Assembly: GCF_001586165.1 (NCBI RefSeq)
Contig: NZ_CP014608.1
Location: 2,108,001-2,172,000 of the forward strand
Length of the DNA stretch: 64,000 nucleotides
Source: Obesumbacterium proteus
Lineage (GTDB): Bacteria > Pseudomonadota > Gammaproteobacteria > Enterobacterales > Enterobacteriaceae
Direction: 5' to 3'
Shown here: positions 26,124 through 34,802 of the stretch, piece by piece
How positions within the stretch are numbered: position 1 is the first letter of the stretch
How the letters are laid out: the number at the start of each line of letters is the position of its first letter
Program-made: the position numbers and the translations under genes
Notes under the pieces: generated by a model
Seen by the model: only the letters and a program-made list of their open reading frames with translations
Told to the model about the DNA's origin: nothing
The model's database searches: none

Positions 26124-26585
26124 ATGACAACTCTCCCTTTCTGGCAAGAAAAGACATTAGCTGAAATGAGCAATGATGAATGGGAATCACTTTGTGATGG
26201 TTGTGGGCAGTGCTGTTTGCACAAGCTTCAAGACGAAGATACCGACGAAATCTACTTCACCAACGTTGCATGTAACCTACTCAACATTAAAACGTGCCAG
26301 TGTCGTCACTACGAACGCCGTTTTGAGTATGAAGAAGACTGTATCAAGCTAACCCGCGAAAACCTTGAAACCTTCGAATGGCTTCCACCAACCTGCGCCT
26401 ATCGGATGGTGCACGAAGGCAAGGACTTGCCAGAATGGCATCCTCTCAAAGTAGGCTCTAAAAAAGCGATGCACGCGGAGCGGATCTCGGTACGCTACAT
26501 TGCTGTGCGAGAAAGCGAAGTCAACGATTGGGAAGATCACATTATGAATAAACCGTTCTGGGCAACCAATGGGGCTGATTCGTAA
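26124..26585 (+). CDS. ycgN: YcgN family cysteine cluster protein
   Basis: The 153-residue protein belongs to the UPF0260/YkgJ-type cysteine-cluster family. Conserved cysteines occur in LCDGCGQCCLHKL, CNLLNIKTCQCRHYERR, EDCIKL and PPTCAYR, consistent with binding of iron or zinc, possibly an Fe-S cluster. Function is not established. The order ycgL-ycgM-ycgN matches E. coli. Confidence 0.93.
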   Translation: MTTLPFWQEKTLAEMSNDEWESLCDGCGQCCLHKLQDEDTDEIYFTNVACNLLNIKTCQCRHYERRFEYEEDCIKLTRENLETFEWLPPTCAYRMVHEGKDLPEWHPLKVGSKKAMHAERISVRYIAVRESEVNDWEDHIMNKPFWATNGADS

Positions 26586-26684
26586 TATTAAATTTGTAGA
26601 TTACGAGAAAAAAGCCAGCAGCTGGTTTAATTAATAATAGAGTTTAAATATTATTAATTGCGCGAGATTTACTCAAAGATTAAG

Positions 26685-26736
26685 AGCCTGATAGATTTCT
26701 TCGAATTTTATTCGTTGCTAATCTTCAGGCTTTTTT
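26685..26736 (+). terminator. Branched terminator downstream of ycgN
   Basis: AGCCTG (26685-26690) pairs with CAGGCT (26726-26731), extended by AGAT with ATCT, around an inner hairpin CGAAT-TTT-ATTCG (26702-26714), and is followed by TTTTTT. AAGATTA (26676-26682) can alternatively pair with TAATCTT (26719-26725), which would create a pseudoknot or a competing fold. Confidence 0.65.
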
Positions 26737-26763
26737 ACGTTAAATGTTGCCTAAGCGACTAAC

Positions 26764-26955
26764 TTACAGATGCTGTAGTCGCTCAACCGAGAGGATGTGT
26801 AGGTCTTTTGCACTGGCGCTAAGGTATTGCGCTACGTCAATCAGCGCGGCCTCCAGAACCTCGCCATCCTCCTTACTCAATGTGGCTTGCCCATTCATGA
26901 TGAAATCATGTACTTCATTGTTTGATCTGTAGATAACTTTGAATTGATGCATCAT
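26764..26955 (-). CDS. Small hypothetical protein, 63 residues
   Basis: I do not recognise the family. The protein (MMHQFKVIYRSNNEVHDFIM to HILSVERLQHL) has a beta-like start and an amphipathic helix in its second half, without membrane segments, cysteines or a signal peptide. AGGAAG lies eight bases before the ATG at 26955, supporting real translation. It stands alone between ycgN (convergent) and dsbB. Confidence 0.6.
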   Translation of the reverse strand: MMHQFKVIYRSNNEVHDFIMNGQATLSKEDGEVLEAALIDVAQYLSASAKDLHILSVERLQHL

Positions 26956-27093
26956 AGATTAACTTCCTGAATGTTAGACGTCATGATTCAAGATTAGAGG
27001 GCTGAGGCGAGGGATTCAAGGATGCGAGGATAAATAGGCTGGTAACTGTGACCATCCACCTGATTTACGCCTTTGTGAAGTGTATGGGATATA

Positions 27094-27119
27094 AAAAAAG
27101 CACCGGTTAAGGTGCTTTT
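27094..27119 (-). terminator. Terminator after dsbB
   Basis: On the minus strand AAGCACC pairs with GGTGCTT around TTAACC, followed by TTTTTAT. Confidence 0.85.
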
Positions 27120-27136
27120 GTCTATCAAGGAAGTTG

Positions 27137-27667
27137 TTAGCGGCCAAACAAATCGCGGCGTTTCGGTTTTACAAACTGCGCGATGAACACCAATGCGGCA
27201 ACCACTATGAACGCGGCAAAGATGCCGACTAGCCACTGAGGCATCTCTAACGTTAGAAATTCCCACTGACGCACTGAACAGTCGCCTGATGCCGAGAAAA
27301 TGCTTGGCGCCCATTTGTCTAATGGTAACCACGAAGGGAAGGAGACAAAGAAATCACAGGTCACAAACGGCGACGGATGCAGTTGGATCATGGTGTGCTT
27401 CCATGCCAGCATCAGGCCTTCATAGGCGCTATAAATCCATATCAGAAGCGCAACCCAACGTAGCGGTGTTTTAGGCGCGATGGCGCCAACAATGCCTGCG
27501 CCCATGATACCGAACAATGCACAGCGCTCATAAATGCATAATACACATGGCTTTAATAGCATGACATGCTGAAAATACAGTGCGACCAACTCAAATACAA
27601 ATGCGGTAATGGCTAAAAGTACCCAAGCTCCGCGTCCACGAGAACAACCATTCAAAAATTGCAACAT
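27137..27667 (-). CDS. dsbB: Disulfide bond formation protein DsbB
   Basis: DsbB re-oxidises periplasmic DsbA and passes electrons to quinones. The 176-residue inner-membrane protein has four transmembrane helices and both redox pairs: Cys41-Cys44 in KPCVLCIYERC and Cys104/Cys130 in the second periplasmic loop (FVTCDFF and SGDCSVR). Length and these positions equal E. coli. The ATG at 27667 (MLQFLNGCSRG) fits homology better than an upstream in-frame start at 27688. It follows nhaB on the same strand. Confidence 0.97.
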   Translation of the reverse strand: MLQFLNGCSRGRGAWVLLAITAFVFELVALYFQHVMLLKPCVLCIYERCALFGIMGAGIVGAIAPKTPLRWVALLIWIYSAYEGLMLAWKHTMIQLHPSPFVTCDFFVSFPSWLPLDKWAPSIFSASGDCSVRQWEFLTLEMPQWLVGIFAAFIVVAALVFIAQFVKPKRRDLFGR

Positions 27668-27777
27668 ATCAGATCCATTCCATGCCACAGCTAGATGTGC
27701 GCAGTGTAAACGATATTGTCTTACCTGCCAGCTATTTGATTGAAAAACTAGTCATTGTTTAAGCATTAATGACGTTG

Positions 27778-29355
27778 CTAATTAACGCTCGACAATACCT
27801 CATTGACCGGCGGTAAAGACAGCCAATGCCACTGGTAAAACAGTTGAGTCACCGGTTCTAATGTGAACTGGACGCAGGCTAACCCAACAAGTGTCATTAC
27901 AACGGTATAAGGCAGAGCCATCCACACCATCCGCCCATATGATAAACGGATAAGCGGGGAGAGCGCTGACGTTAATAAAAACAAGAACGCGGCTTGACCG
28001 TTTGGCGTTGCCACCGATGGCAAATTCGTACCGGTATTGATCGCAACAGCCAGCATCTCAAACTGTTTAAGTGAAATCGCGCCTGATTCCAACGCCGCTT
28101 TCGCCTCATGAATATACACTGTACCCACGAATACGTTGTCTGAAATAGACGAAAGTAGACCATTAAACAGATAAAAAAGTGTTAATTGATGTTCAGGTGA
28201 GGCCTGAAGCACAAAATGAATGACCGGTGAGAATAATTGCTGGTCGATAATAACGGCAACGACGGCAAAAAATACGGTTAACAACGCGGTGAACGGCAGT
28301 GACTCCTGAAAAGCCTTGCCGATAGCGTGTTCATCGGTAACGCCACAAAATGCCGTTGCTAGTACGATAACACTCAGGCCAATCAAACCGACCTCGGCCA
28401 GATGGAACGCCAGCGCAGCGATCAGCCAAATACCAATCAGTGCCTGAATAAACAGTTTTTGGCGTTCTTGGCGGGTGCGCTTGCGCGTAGCGTTTTGATC
28501 GTATTCACGCAGAACTTGGCGCACGCGTTTTGGCAAACGGGTGCCGTAGCCAAATACGTGAAAACGCTCAACCAAATAGCAGGTCAAGATCCCACAAACA
28601 AACACAGGTACGGTGACGGGAGCCATGCGTAATAGGAAGGAAACAAAATCCCAGTCGGCGCTTTTAGCAATGATCAGGTTTTGCGGCTCGCCGACCATGG
28701 TCATTACGCCACCGAGCGCGGTACCTACGCCTGCGTGCATCATGAGGCTACGTAAGAAAGATCGAAACTGATTTAAGATCGCGCGGCGGCCCGCGTTTTG
28801 TAAATGGCTATCATCATTTAACGCTAATGATTCATCGATGCCTGACGCGACTTTATGGTAGATACCGTAGAACCCAACGGCCACGCTGATCACCACCGCG
28901 ATGACCGTCAATGCATCAAGAAACGCAGATAGAAAGGCAGAAGCAATACAAAAAGCCAGCGAGAGTGCGATTTTTGAACGGATGTTAAGCAGCAGCTTGG
29001 TAAATACAAACAGCAGTAGCTGTTTCATAAAATAGATGCCCGCTACCATGAAAATCAGCAGCAGCACGACTTCGATATTAGCGGCCACTTCGTGCTTAAC
29101 TTTTTCAGCCGTGGTCATTCCTATGAGGACGGCTTCAAAAGCGAGTAGTCCGCCAGGAAGCAGGGGATAGCACTTTAGCGCCATGGCAAGGGTGAAGATG
29201 AACTCAGCAACCAGAAGCCACCCAGCCACAAACGGGCTGACAAAAAAGAATACCAGTGGATTCACCAGTAAAAAGATCAGAATGGCGATTTTGTACCAGT
29301 CTGGTGCGTTACCAAGAAAATTTTTGCTGAAAGCCTGAGAAAATGTGGTGTTCAT
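27778..29355 (-). CDS. nhaB: Na+/H+ antiporter NhaB
   Basis: NhaB exchanges 3 H+ for 2 Na+ across the inner membrane. The 525-residue polytopic protein (about 12 helices) matches E. coli NhaB over its length, including PDWYKIAILIFLLVNPL, MHAGVGTALGGVMTMVGEPQ and LAVAINTGTNLPSVATPNGQ. The C-terminus is about 12 residues longer than in E. coli. The window thus holds two unrelated antiporter types, NhaB and NhaC. Neighbours dsbB and fadR are those of E. coli. Confidence 0.97.
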   Translation of the reverse strand: MNTTFSQAFSKNFLGNAPDWYKIAILIFLLVNPLVFFFVSPFVAGWLLVAEFIFTLAMALKCYPLLPGGLLAFEAVLIGMTTAEKVKHEVAANIEVVLLLIFMVAGIYFMKQLLLFVFTKLLLNIRSKIALSLAFCIASAFLSAFLDALTVIAVVISVAVGFYGIYHKVASGIDESLALNDDSHLQNAGRRAILNQFRSFLRSLMMHAGVGTALGGVMTMVGEPQNLIIAKSADWDFVSFLLRMAPVTVPVFVCGILTCYLVERFHVFGYGTRLPKRVRQVLREYDQNATRKRTRQERQKLFIQALIGIWLIAALAFHLAEVGLIGLSVIVLATAFCGVTDEHAIGKAFQESLPFTALLTVFFAVVAVIIDQQLFSPVIHFVLQASPEHQLTLFYLFNGLLSSISDNVFVGTVYIHEAKAALESGAISLKQFEMLAVAINTGTNLPSVATPNGQAAFLFLLTSALSPLIRLSYGRMVWMALPYTVVMTLVGLACVQFTLEPVTQLFYQWHWLSLPPVNEVLSSVN

Positions 29356-29601
29356 AACAACTCTGCACCCAAAATTTGAACAAACAGATAGAATATTTTA
29401 ATGCGAAGCTCTGACTATACTCTTTTTGTTCTGTGACGTAAAAGTAGACGGAAATAAAATAACTCCTTTAAAATCATTTTATTATTATGGTTTTTTATCT
29501 CGGGAATTTATGTCTGTACAGAATATGAACGTGAGCGAGGGGTTTTACCTGCGTGAATAACGCCGTTATACTGCGTTTATTGATCTAGCGAGGTATTCTG
29601 T

Positions 29602-29733
29602 ATGAACGAAGATATTTTTGATTTTGACATTGATGCTCAACTTGAGCAGGCTGAAAAGCGTGCGCAGGAAAAAGCGAATGAAGTCCCCGTTGAGCTGAAT
29701 GATGAAGCCGACTGCGAAGGCTGTAAAATCTAG
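29602..29733 (+). CDS. Small acidic protein with C-terminal CxxC, 43 residues
   Basis: I do not recognise this family. The protein (MNEDIFDFDIDAQLEQAEKR to DEADCEGCKI) is very acidic, has an EQAEKRAQEKA helix and ends with a Cys-X2-Cys pair. AGG lies eight bases before the ATG, and a strong terminator follows 14 bases after the stop, so the unit looks like a complete small gene. It is divergent from nhaB. A metal-binding or redox-linked role is possible but not shown. Confidence 0.68.
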   Translation: MNEDIFDFDIDAQLEQAEKRAQEKANEVPVELNDEADCEGCKI

Positions 29734-29746
29734 CCGCGAAAGACAC

Positions 29747-29776
29747 AAAAAAACCGCCGTTCAGGCGGTTTTTTTT
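29747..29776. terminator. Bidirectional terminator after the 43-residue gene
   Basis: AAAACCGCC and GGCGGTTTT pair around GTTCA with A- and T-runs on both sides; it also lies just past the stop of the convergent 95-residue gene. Confidence 0.88.
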
Positions 29777-29793
29777 ATGCACATCACAATAGC

Positions 29794-30081
29794 CTAATAG
29801 GCTTCTCTGATATCGCCAATCACGGTTTGTGTCACCGGCAATGCAATATTGAGGTCGCCCATGGCGCTCATTGCTGGCAGGGAGATATTGAGATCGCCAA
29901 CGTCAGGGGATTTTCCATCCTCTAAAGCGGAAGCTTCTACTGACTGTTGATAATGTGGTTCAGACTTAGGCTGAGGTTTCCGGAAAAAACGGGGCATACC
30001 GCTGCCGCCATAGACCGTCACCAGTAGGGCGGAAGTCGTCAACACACAGGATGCGCTAATCAAAATACCTGCAAGATCCAT
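29794..30081 (-). CDS. Hypothetical membrane protein with a short repeated motif, 95 residues
   Basis: I do not recognise this family. It has one N-terminal hydrophobic helix (AGILISASCVLTTSALLVTVYG), a basic stretch (RFFRKPQPK) suggesting a cytoplasmic C-terminus, and two near-identical units GDLNISLPAMSAM and GDLNIALPVTQTVI followed by a third GDI. GAGGAC precedes the ATG. A Fur-like palindrome lies about 20 bases upstream of its start. It is convergent with the 43-residue gene and divergent from fadR. Confidence 0.65.
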   Translation of the reverse strand: MDLAGILISASCVLTTSALLVTVYGGSGMPRFFRKPQPKSEPHYQQSVEASALEDGKSPDVGDLNISLPAMSAMGDLNIALPVTQTVIGDIREAY

Positions 30082-30100
30082 ACTGTCCTCTGAACTCGAT

Positions 30101-30119
30101 TGATAACGATTGTTATTTT
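30101..30119. promoter_or_regulatory. Fur-like palindrome upstream of the 95-residue gene
   Basis: TGATAACGATTGTTATTTT fits the Fur box moderately (I count about 13 of 19 positions in the best 19-mer alignment, one base offset). It lies 20 bases before the ATG of the minus-strand gene. Similar AT-rich palindromes occur by chance, so this is tentative. Confidence 0.4.
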
Positions 30120-30379
30120 AACTCTCATATCTATCAGCAATCCAGATCTAATTGAGTTTTATTCTTATTTGCTAATGAGGTGTTAATTGATGAAGGCGTC
30201 TTTTACATAGAAATGCAGGTGTGTAACATAATTACCGCAAAGAAATGAGGTTATTTTTGTGATGGGTGATCTATTGTTTCGCGCAATCCCGAGCATCAAC
30301 GCTATATCAGCCATAGGCGATCTGGTATGATGAGCGCCATGTTATTAGTGGAATATCGTCGTTACGGAACGTCAACAAT

Positions 30380-31099
30380 ATGGTTATTAAGGCGCAGAGT
30401 CCAGCAGGGTTTGCAGAAGAGTATATCATTGAAAGCATTTGGAATAATCGCTTTGCACCTGGATCAATCTTACCGGCAGAGCGTGAGCTGTCTGAGCTCA
30501 TCGGTGTCACTCGCACCACGCTGCGTGAGGTTCTACAGCGATTAGCTCGAGATGGTTGGTTAACTATTCAGCATGGTAAACCAACAAAAGTGAATAATTT
30601 CTGGGAAACCTCAGGTTTAAATATTCTGGAAACATTAGCTCGCCTCGATCACGATAGTGTTCCGCAGCTTATTGATAATCTGCTCTCCGTGCGTACCAAT
30701 ATCGCGTCTATCTTTATTCGTACAGCGGTGCGTCAGCATCCAGATAAAGTGCAGGAGATCTTGGCTCAGGCAGAGACTGTGGACGATCACGCAGAAGCTT
30801 TCACGGACTTGGACTACGGGATTTTCCGTGGGCTGGCCTTTGCTTCTGGCAATCCTATCTATGGTTTGATCCTTAACGGTCTGAAAGGGTTGTATACCCG
30901 CGTTGGGCGTTATTACTTCTCAAATCCAGAAGCGCGCAAATTAGCATTAACCTTTTATGCCAAGCTAAGCCAGCTGTGCCACGAGCAGAACTATGAGAAA
31001 GTCATGGAATACGTTCGTAACTATGGCAAAGACAGCGGTGCTATCTGGCATAGTATGCAGGGATCAATTCCAAGCGATTTGGCTGAAGGCCGCCGCTAG
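30380..31099 (+). CDS. fadR: Fatty acid metabolism regulator FadR
   Basis: FadR represses fatty-acid degradation genes and activates fabA and fabB; long-chain acyl-CoA releases it. The 239-residue protein has the GntR-type winged helix (residues about 5-72, with LPAERELSELIGVTRTTLREVLQRLARDGWL) and the FadR-type C-terminal ligand domain. It is full length and collinear with E. coli FadR. In this window its likely target is fadD, which has a FadR operator. An extended -10-like TGGTATGAT at 30323-30331 lies about 50 bases upstream and overlaps a partial FadR-like sequence. Confidence 0.97.
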   Translation: MVIKAQSPAGFAEEYIIESIWNNRFAPGSILPAERELSELIGVTRTTLREVLQRLARDGWLTIQHGKPTKVNNFWETSGLNILETLARLDHDSVPQLIDNLLSVRTNIASIFIRTAVRQHPDKVQEILAQAETVDDHAEAFTDLDYGIFRGLAFASGNPIYGLILNGLKGLYTRVGRYYFSNPEARKLALTFYAKLSQLCHEQNYEKVMEYVRNYGKDSGAIWHSMQGSIPSDLAEGRR

Positions 31100-31125
31100 C
31101 TGATTGGGTCGCAAAAAGAATAAAA

Positions 31126-31152
31126 CAAAGGGCGCATGATGCGCCCTTTTTG
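31126..31152. terminator. Bidirectional terminator, fadR and ycgB
   Basis: AAAGGGCGCA and TGCGCCCTTT pair around TGA, followed by TTT. The two flanking genes converge. Confidence 0.88.
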
Positions 31153-31172
31153 CGTACTGTAATCGGAAAAGG

Positions 31173-32708
31173 TCAAAGCTGATTGGGGCGAGCGGGGCAG
31201 CGCTCCAGCAGCTCGACATTGCCATCGTCATTAAGCTGTTCTAAATACACATCGAATCCCCATAACCGGTGCAGATGCTTCAACACTTCGCGGCGGCCTT
31301 TATCCAGCGGAGCTCGATTATGCGGTACATAACGCAGCGTTAACGAGCGGTCACCGCGCAGCGCGACATTCCATACCTGAATATTCGGTTCGTGGTTACT
31401 CAAATTATACTGCGCCGACAGTTGCTCACGGATGCGGCGATAGCCCTCTTCATTATGAATCGCATCGATTTCCAGATAGTTATTCCGGTCATCATCTAAT
31501 ACGGTGAAAAGCCTAAAATCGCGCATCAGCTTCGGTGATAAGAACTGGCTGATAAAGCTCTCATCTTTAAAATCACGCATGGCGAAATGCAGCGTATCTA
31601 GCCAATCCGTACCGGCGATGGCAGGGAACCAATGACGATCCTCTTCGGTCGGGTTTTGGCAAATTCGTTTAATATCTTGGAACATGGCAAAGCCCAGCGC
31701 ATAGGGGTTAATGCCATTGTAATAAGGGCTGTTGTACGCGGGCTGATACACCACGTTGGTGTGGCTGTGCAAAAATTCCAGCATAAAACGGTCACTGACC
31801 AAATTTTCATCATAGAGATGATTCAAAATCGTGTAGTGCCAGAAGGTGGCCCAACCCTCATTCATCACCTGAGTCTGTTTTTGCGGATAAAAATACTGGC
31901 TCACTTTACGCACGATGCGCACGATCTCTCGCTGCCAAGGCTCTAGCAACGGGGCATTTTTCTCTAAGAAATAGAGAATATTTTCCTGTGGCTCGCTGGG
32001 AAAACGGACGGCTTCAACCGCGTGCTCTTCGCGCTCGCGGCGCGGCAATGTTTTCCACAGCTCGTTAACTTGGCTTTGCAGATACTCTTCGCGTGATTTC
32101 TGGCGCGCAATTTCATCTTCCATGGATATTTTTTGCGGGCGCTTGTAGCGGTCGACGCCGTAGTTCATCAGCGCATGGCATGAGTCCAGTAGGCGCTCAA
32201 CCTCATCAACGCCGTAACGCTCTTCACATTGAGTAATGTAATGGCGAGCAAAGAGCAGGTAATCCACGATCGAACTCGCATCTGTCCAACTACGAAAGAG
32301 ATAGTTGTTCTTAAAAAACGAGTTATGCCCATAGCAGGCATGTGCCATCACCAATGCCTGCATGGTAATGGTGTTTTCTTCCATCAAATAAGCGATGCAA
32401 GGGTTCGAGTTGATGACAATTTCATACGCTAGGCCTTGCTGACCATGCTTATACAGCTGCTCGGTTTCGATAAATTTTTTACCGAAGGACCAATGGGTAT
32501 AGTTGATAGGCATACCAACGCTGGAATAGGCGTCCATCATCTGTTCGGCGGTGATCACCTCAATCTGATGCGGATAGGTGTCCAGTCGGTAGTGTTTAGC
32601 AACCCGATCGATTTGATCTAGATAATCCTGTAGCAACGGAAATGTCCAATCAGGACCATCACTTAATGTGGTGGCTTCCCGTGCCTGCTTACGAGTTGAA
32701 ATAGTCAT
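31173..32708 (-). CDS. ycgB: SpoVR family protein YcgB
   Basis: YcgB is a stationary-phase SpoVR-family protein of unknown biochemistry; in many bacteria SpoVR genes lie with a PrkA-type kinase and a VWA protein, both of which occur further along as yeaG and yeaH. The 511-residue product aligns with the E. coli protein throughout, including HACYGHNSFFKNNYLFR, VMNEGWATFWHYTI and PYYNGINPYALGFAMFQDI. GGGAG sets the ATG at 32708; an extension to 32837 is not conserved. It faces fadR, as in E. coli. Confidence 0.95.
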   Translation of the reverse strand: MTISTRKQAREATTLSDGPDWTFPLLQDYLDQIDRVAKHYRLDTYPHQIEVITAEQMMDAYSSVGMPINYTHWSFGKKFIETEQLYKHGQQGLAYEIVINSNPCIAYLMEENTITMQALVMAHACYGHNSFFKNNYLFRSWTDASSIVDYLLFARHYITQCEERYGVDEVERLLDSCHALMNYGVDRYKRPQKISMEDEIARQKSREEYLQSQVNELWKTLPRREREEHAVEAVRFPSEPQENILYFLEKNAPLLEPWQREIVRIVRKVSQYFYPQKQTQVMNEGWATFWHYTILNHLYDENLVSDRFMLEFLHSHTNVVYQPAYNSPYYNGINPYALGFAMFQDIKRICQNPTEEDRHWFPAIAGTDWLDTLHFAMRDFKDESFISQFLSPKLMRDFRLFTVLDDDRNNYLEIDAIHNEEGYRRIREQLSAQYNLSNHEPNIQVWNVALRGDRSLTLRYVPHNRAPLDKGRREVLKHLHRLWGFDVYLEQLNDDGNVELLERCPARPNQL

Positions 32709-33408
32709 TAGCGCATCTCCCGACGAAACATGATTGTCAGTGGACTTTTTGTCAGTGGATCTGTCAGACATGCAGACCCTGTAACAAGCGTAGCTCAAGG
32801 GAGAAAAAGCGAGATGTTTTGTCGTGCTACCAATCACTTAAAGTGACAAAAACGCATTATCAGAAAGTTTTTTTGCTGGCTGAAAACCTCTCAATTGATA
32901 GTTTTTAACTCTGCAAATATCGCAAAAATTCAGCATGAAATTTTATTCATCTCGCTATTCCTAGTGACCATGTGACGAGGTCAGTCGCCACGCAGTCGCT
33001 CAGTTAATTTTGTAGATAACGAAATGAAAATCGCCACTTTATGCTGGTTTATGATTTTCAGATAGATGTATGTAGCTGTTTGATAGTCGCCAAACAATAG
33101 AAGTCACTGTGAGTCACATTTATACAACATAAAGTAAAGCTTAGCGTCCAGCAGGGCTATTTAGAATGTCATATGCTTAATACTAATGTTACAAGCGTGT
33201 AAATTAAATAATGATGTAGGCTCATATATTTCAATGGGTTAGTGATAATCACCGCAATACAGGAAAATGCGGTGCGTTACCCGAGTTCTATGAATAATCG
33301 TGATTTCATTCACACTTGCGCTAAGAAATGTTGGATGGGTTTTTATATTTAGTTGTTTTTATGTAACCAGAATATTGTGCTTTTAACCATCGGGATGTGG
33401 AGTCGTCT
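32709..33408. other. ycgB-dadA intergenic region
   Basis: This 700-base AT-rich gap lies between two divergent genes and must hold both promoters. I can support one CRP-type site (33299-33314). In E. coli the dadAX promoter is controlled by Lrp and cAMP-CRP. A -10-like TATATT (33344-33349) lies downstream of the CRP site, but the spacing is not a standard class I or II arrangement. No ORF looks real. Confidence 0.5.
33299..33314. promoter_or_regulatory. CRP-type site upstream of dadA
   Basis: CGTGATTTCATTCACA matches TGTGA-N6-TCACA with one mismatch, centred about 100 bases before the dadA start. E. coli dadAX is known to be activated by cAMP-CRP. Confidence 0.65.
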
Positions 33409-34713
33409 ATGCGTGTTATCGTGCTGGGTAGTGGAGTTGTCGGCGTGGCGAGTGCTTGGTATCTGGCGCAGGCTGGCCATGATGTTGTGGTGTTAGACCG
33501 TCAAGATGGCCCTGCGCTGGAAACCAGTGCGGCAAACGCGGGGCAAATCTCTCCGGGCTATGCGGCTCCTTGGGCTGCGCCAGGCGTTCCGTTGAAAGCG
33601 ATTAAATGGATGTTCCAGCGCCATGCGCCGCTGGCGATCCGTTTGGACGGCACCAGCGATCAGCTGCGCTGGATGTGGCAAATGCTGCGCAACTGCGATA
33701 GCTCTCACTATGCGCTGAATAAATCTCGCATGGTGCGTTTGTCTGAGTACAGCCGTGATTGTCTAAAAGCATTAAGGGCGGAAACCAACATCCATTATGA
33801 AGGCCGCCAAAAAGGGACGCTGCAACTGTTCCGCACCGCGCAGCAATTTGAGAATGCGGCGCGTGATATTGAAGTGCTGAAGGAGGCGGGTGTTCCTTAT
33901 CGTTTGATGGAAGCGAGTGAGTTAGGCTCGGTTGAACCGGCACTCGCGCAGGTTCAGCATAAACTCACCGGTGGTTTGCAGTTACCCAATGATGAAACCG
34001 GCGACTGTCAGCTGTTTACCCAGCAATTAGCCGCCATGGCGCAGCGTGCAGGCGTAGAGTTCCGATTTAATGTGTCCATTGATCGTTTGCTGAAAGAGGG
34101 CAGCCAGATCACCGGTATTCAGTGCGGCAACGACGTTATTACCGGTGATGCTTACGTGGTGGCATTAGGTTCTTATTCTACCGCACTGCTACATGACATG
34201 CTGGCAATCCCGGTTTATCCGCTGAAAGGCTACTCGCTGACCATTCCTATCACCAACCCTGATGGCGCGCCGGTATCTACCGTACTCGATGAAACTTATA
34301 AGATTGCGATTACTCGTTTCGACCAACGCATTCGCGTAGGGGGAATGGCGGAAATCGTTGGTTTCAATACTAACCTCTTGGATGCGCGTCGTAAGACCTT
34401 GGAAATGGTGGTTCGCGATCTTTATCCAAACGGTGGGAATATCGAGCAGGCTAAATTCTGGACGGGTCTACGCCCGATGACGCCTGACGGAACACCAATG
34501 GTCGGCAAAACGCCGATTAAAAACCTGTATTTAAACACCGGACATGGAACATTAGGCTGGACGATGGCCTGTGGTTCTGGGCAGCTGCTGGCTGATATTA
34601 TTTCAGGTATCACTCCGGCTATACCTTCGGAAGATCTTTCTGTTGCCCGCTACGACAAACGTTTTCATCAGCAAAGCGGCCGTAGTTTGAGCGATATCCA
34701 TACCGCACATTAA
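33409..34713 (+). CDS. dadA: D-amino acid dehydrogenase small subunit
   Basis: DadA is an FAD enzyme of the inner membrane that oxidises D-alanine and other D-amino acids to 2-oxo acids, passing electrons to the respiratory chain. The 434-residue protein has the N-terminal dinucleotide fold VLGSGVVGVASAWYLAQAG and matches E. coli DadA through SAANAGQISPGYAAPWAAPG, NTGHGTLGWTMACGSG and the end. GGAG precedes the ATG at 33409. It pairs with dadX, the catabolic racemase, which is broken here. Confidence 0.96.
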   Translation: MRVIVLGSGVVGVASAWYLAQAGHDVVVLDRQDGPALETSAANAGQISPGYAAPWAAPGVPLKAIKWMFQRHAPLAIRLDGTSDQLRWMWQMLRNCDSSHYALNKSRMVRLSEYSRDCLKALRAETNIHYEGRQKGTLQLFRTAQQFENAARDIEVLKEAGVPYRLMEASELGSVEPALAQVQHKLTGGLQLPNDETGDCQLFTQQLAAMAQRAGVEFRFNVSIDRLLKEGSQITGIQCGNDVITGDAYVVALGSYSTALLHDMLAIPVYPLKGYSLTIPITNPDGAPVSTVLDETYKIAITRFDQRIRVGGMAEIVGFNTNLLDARRKTLEMVVRDLYPNGGNIEQAKFWTGLRPMTPDGTPMVGKTPIKNLYLNTGHGTLGWTMACGSGQLLADIISGITPAIPSEDLSVARYDKRFHQQSGRSLSDIHTAH

Positions 34714-34802
34714 TAAAAAATAGCGCGTTTATGGGGGCTGTTTATGCGCTCCCAAACGCTGCGGTTCACCTGCATCTTGCTTTAATTTCACAGGAGAGGG
34801 CT

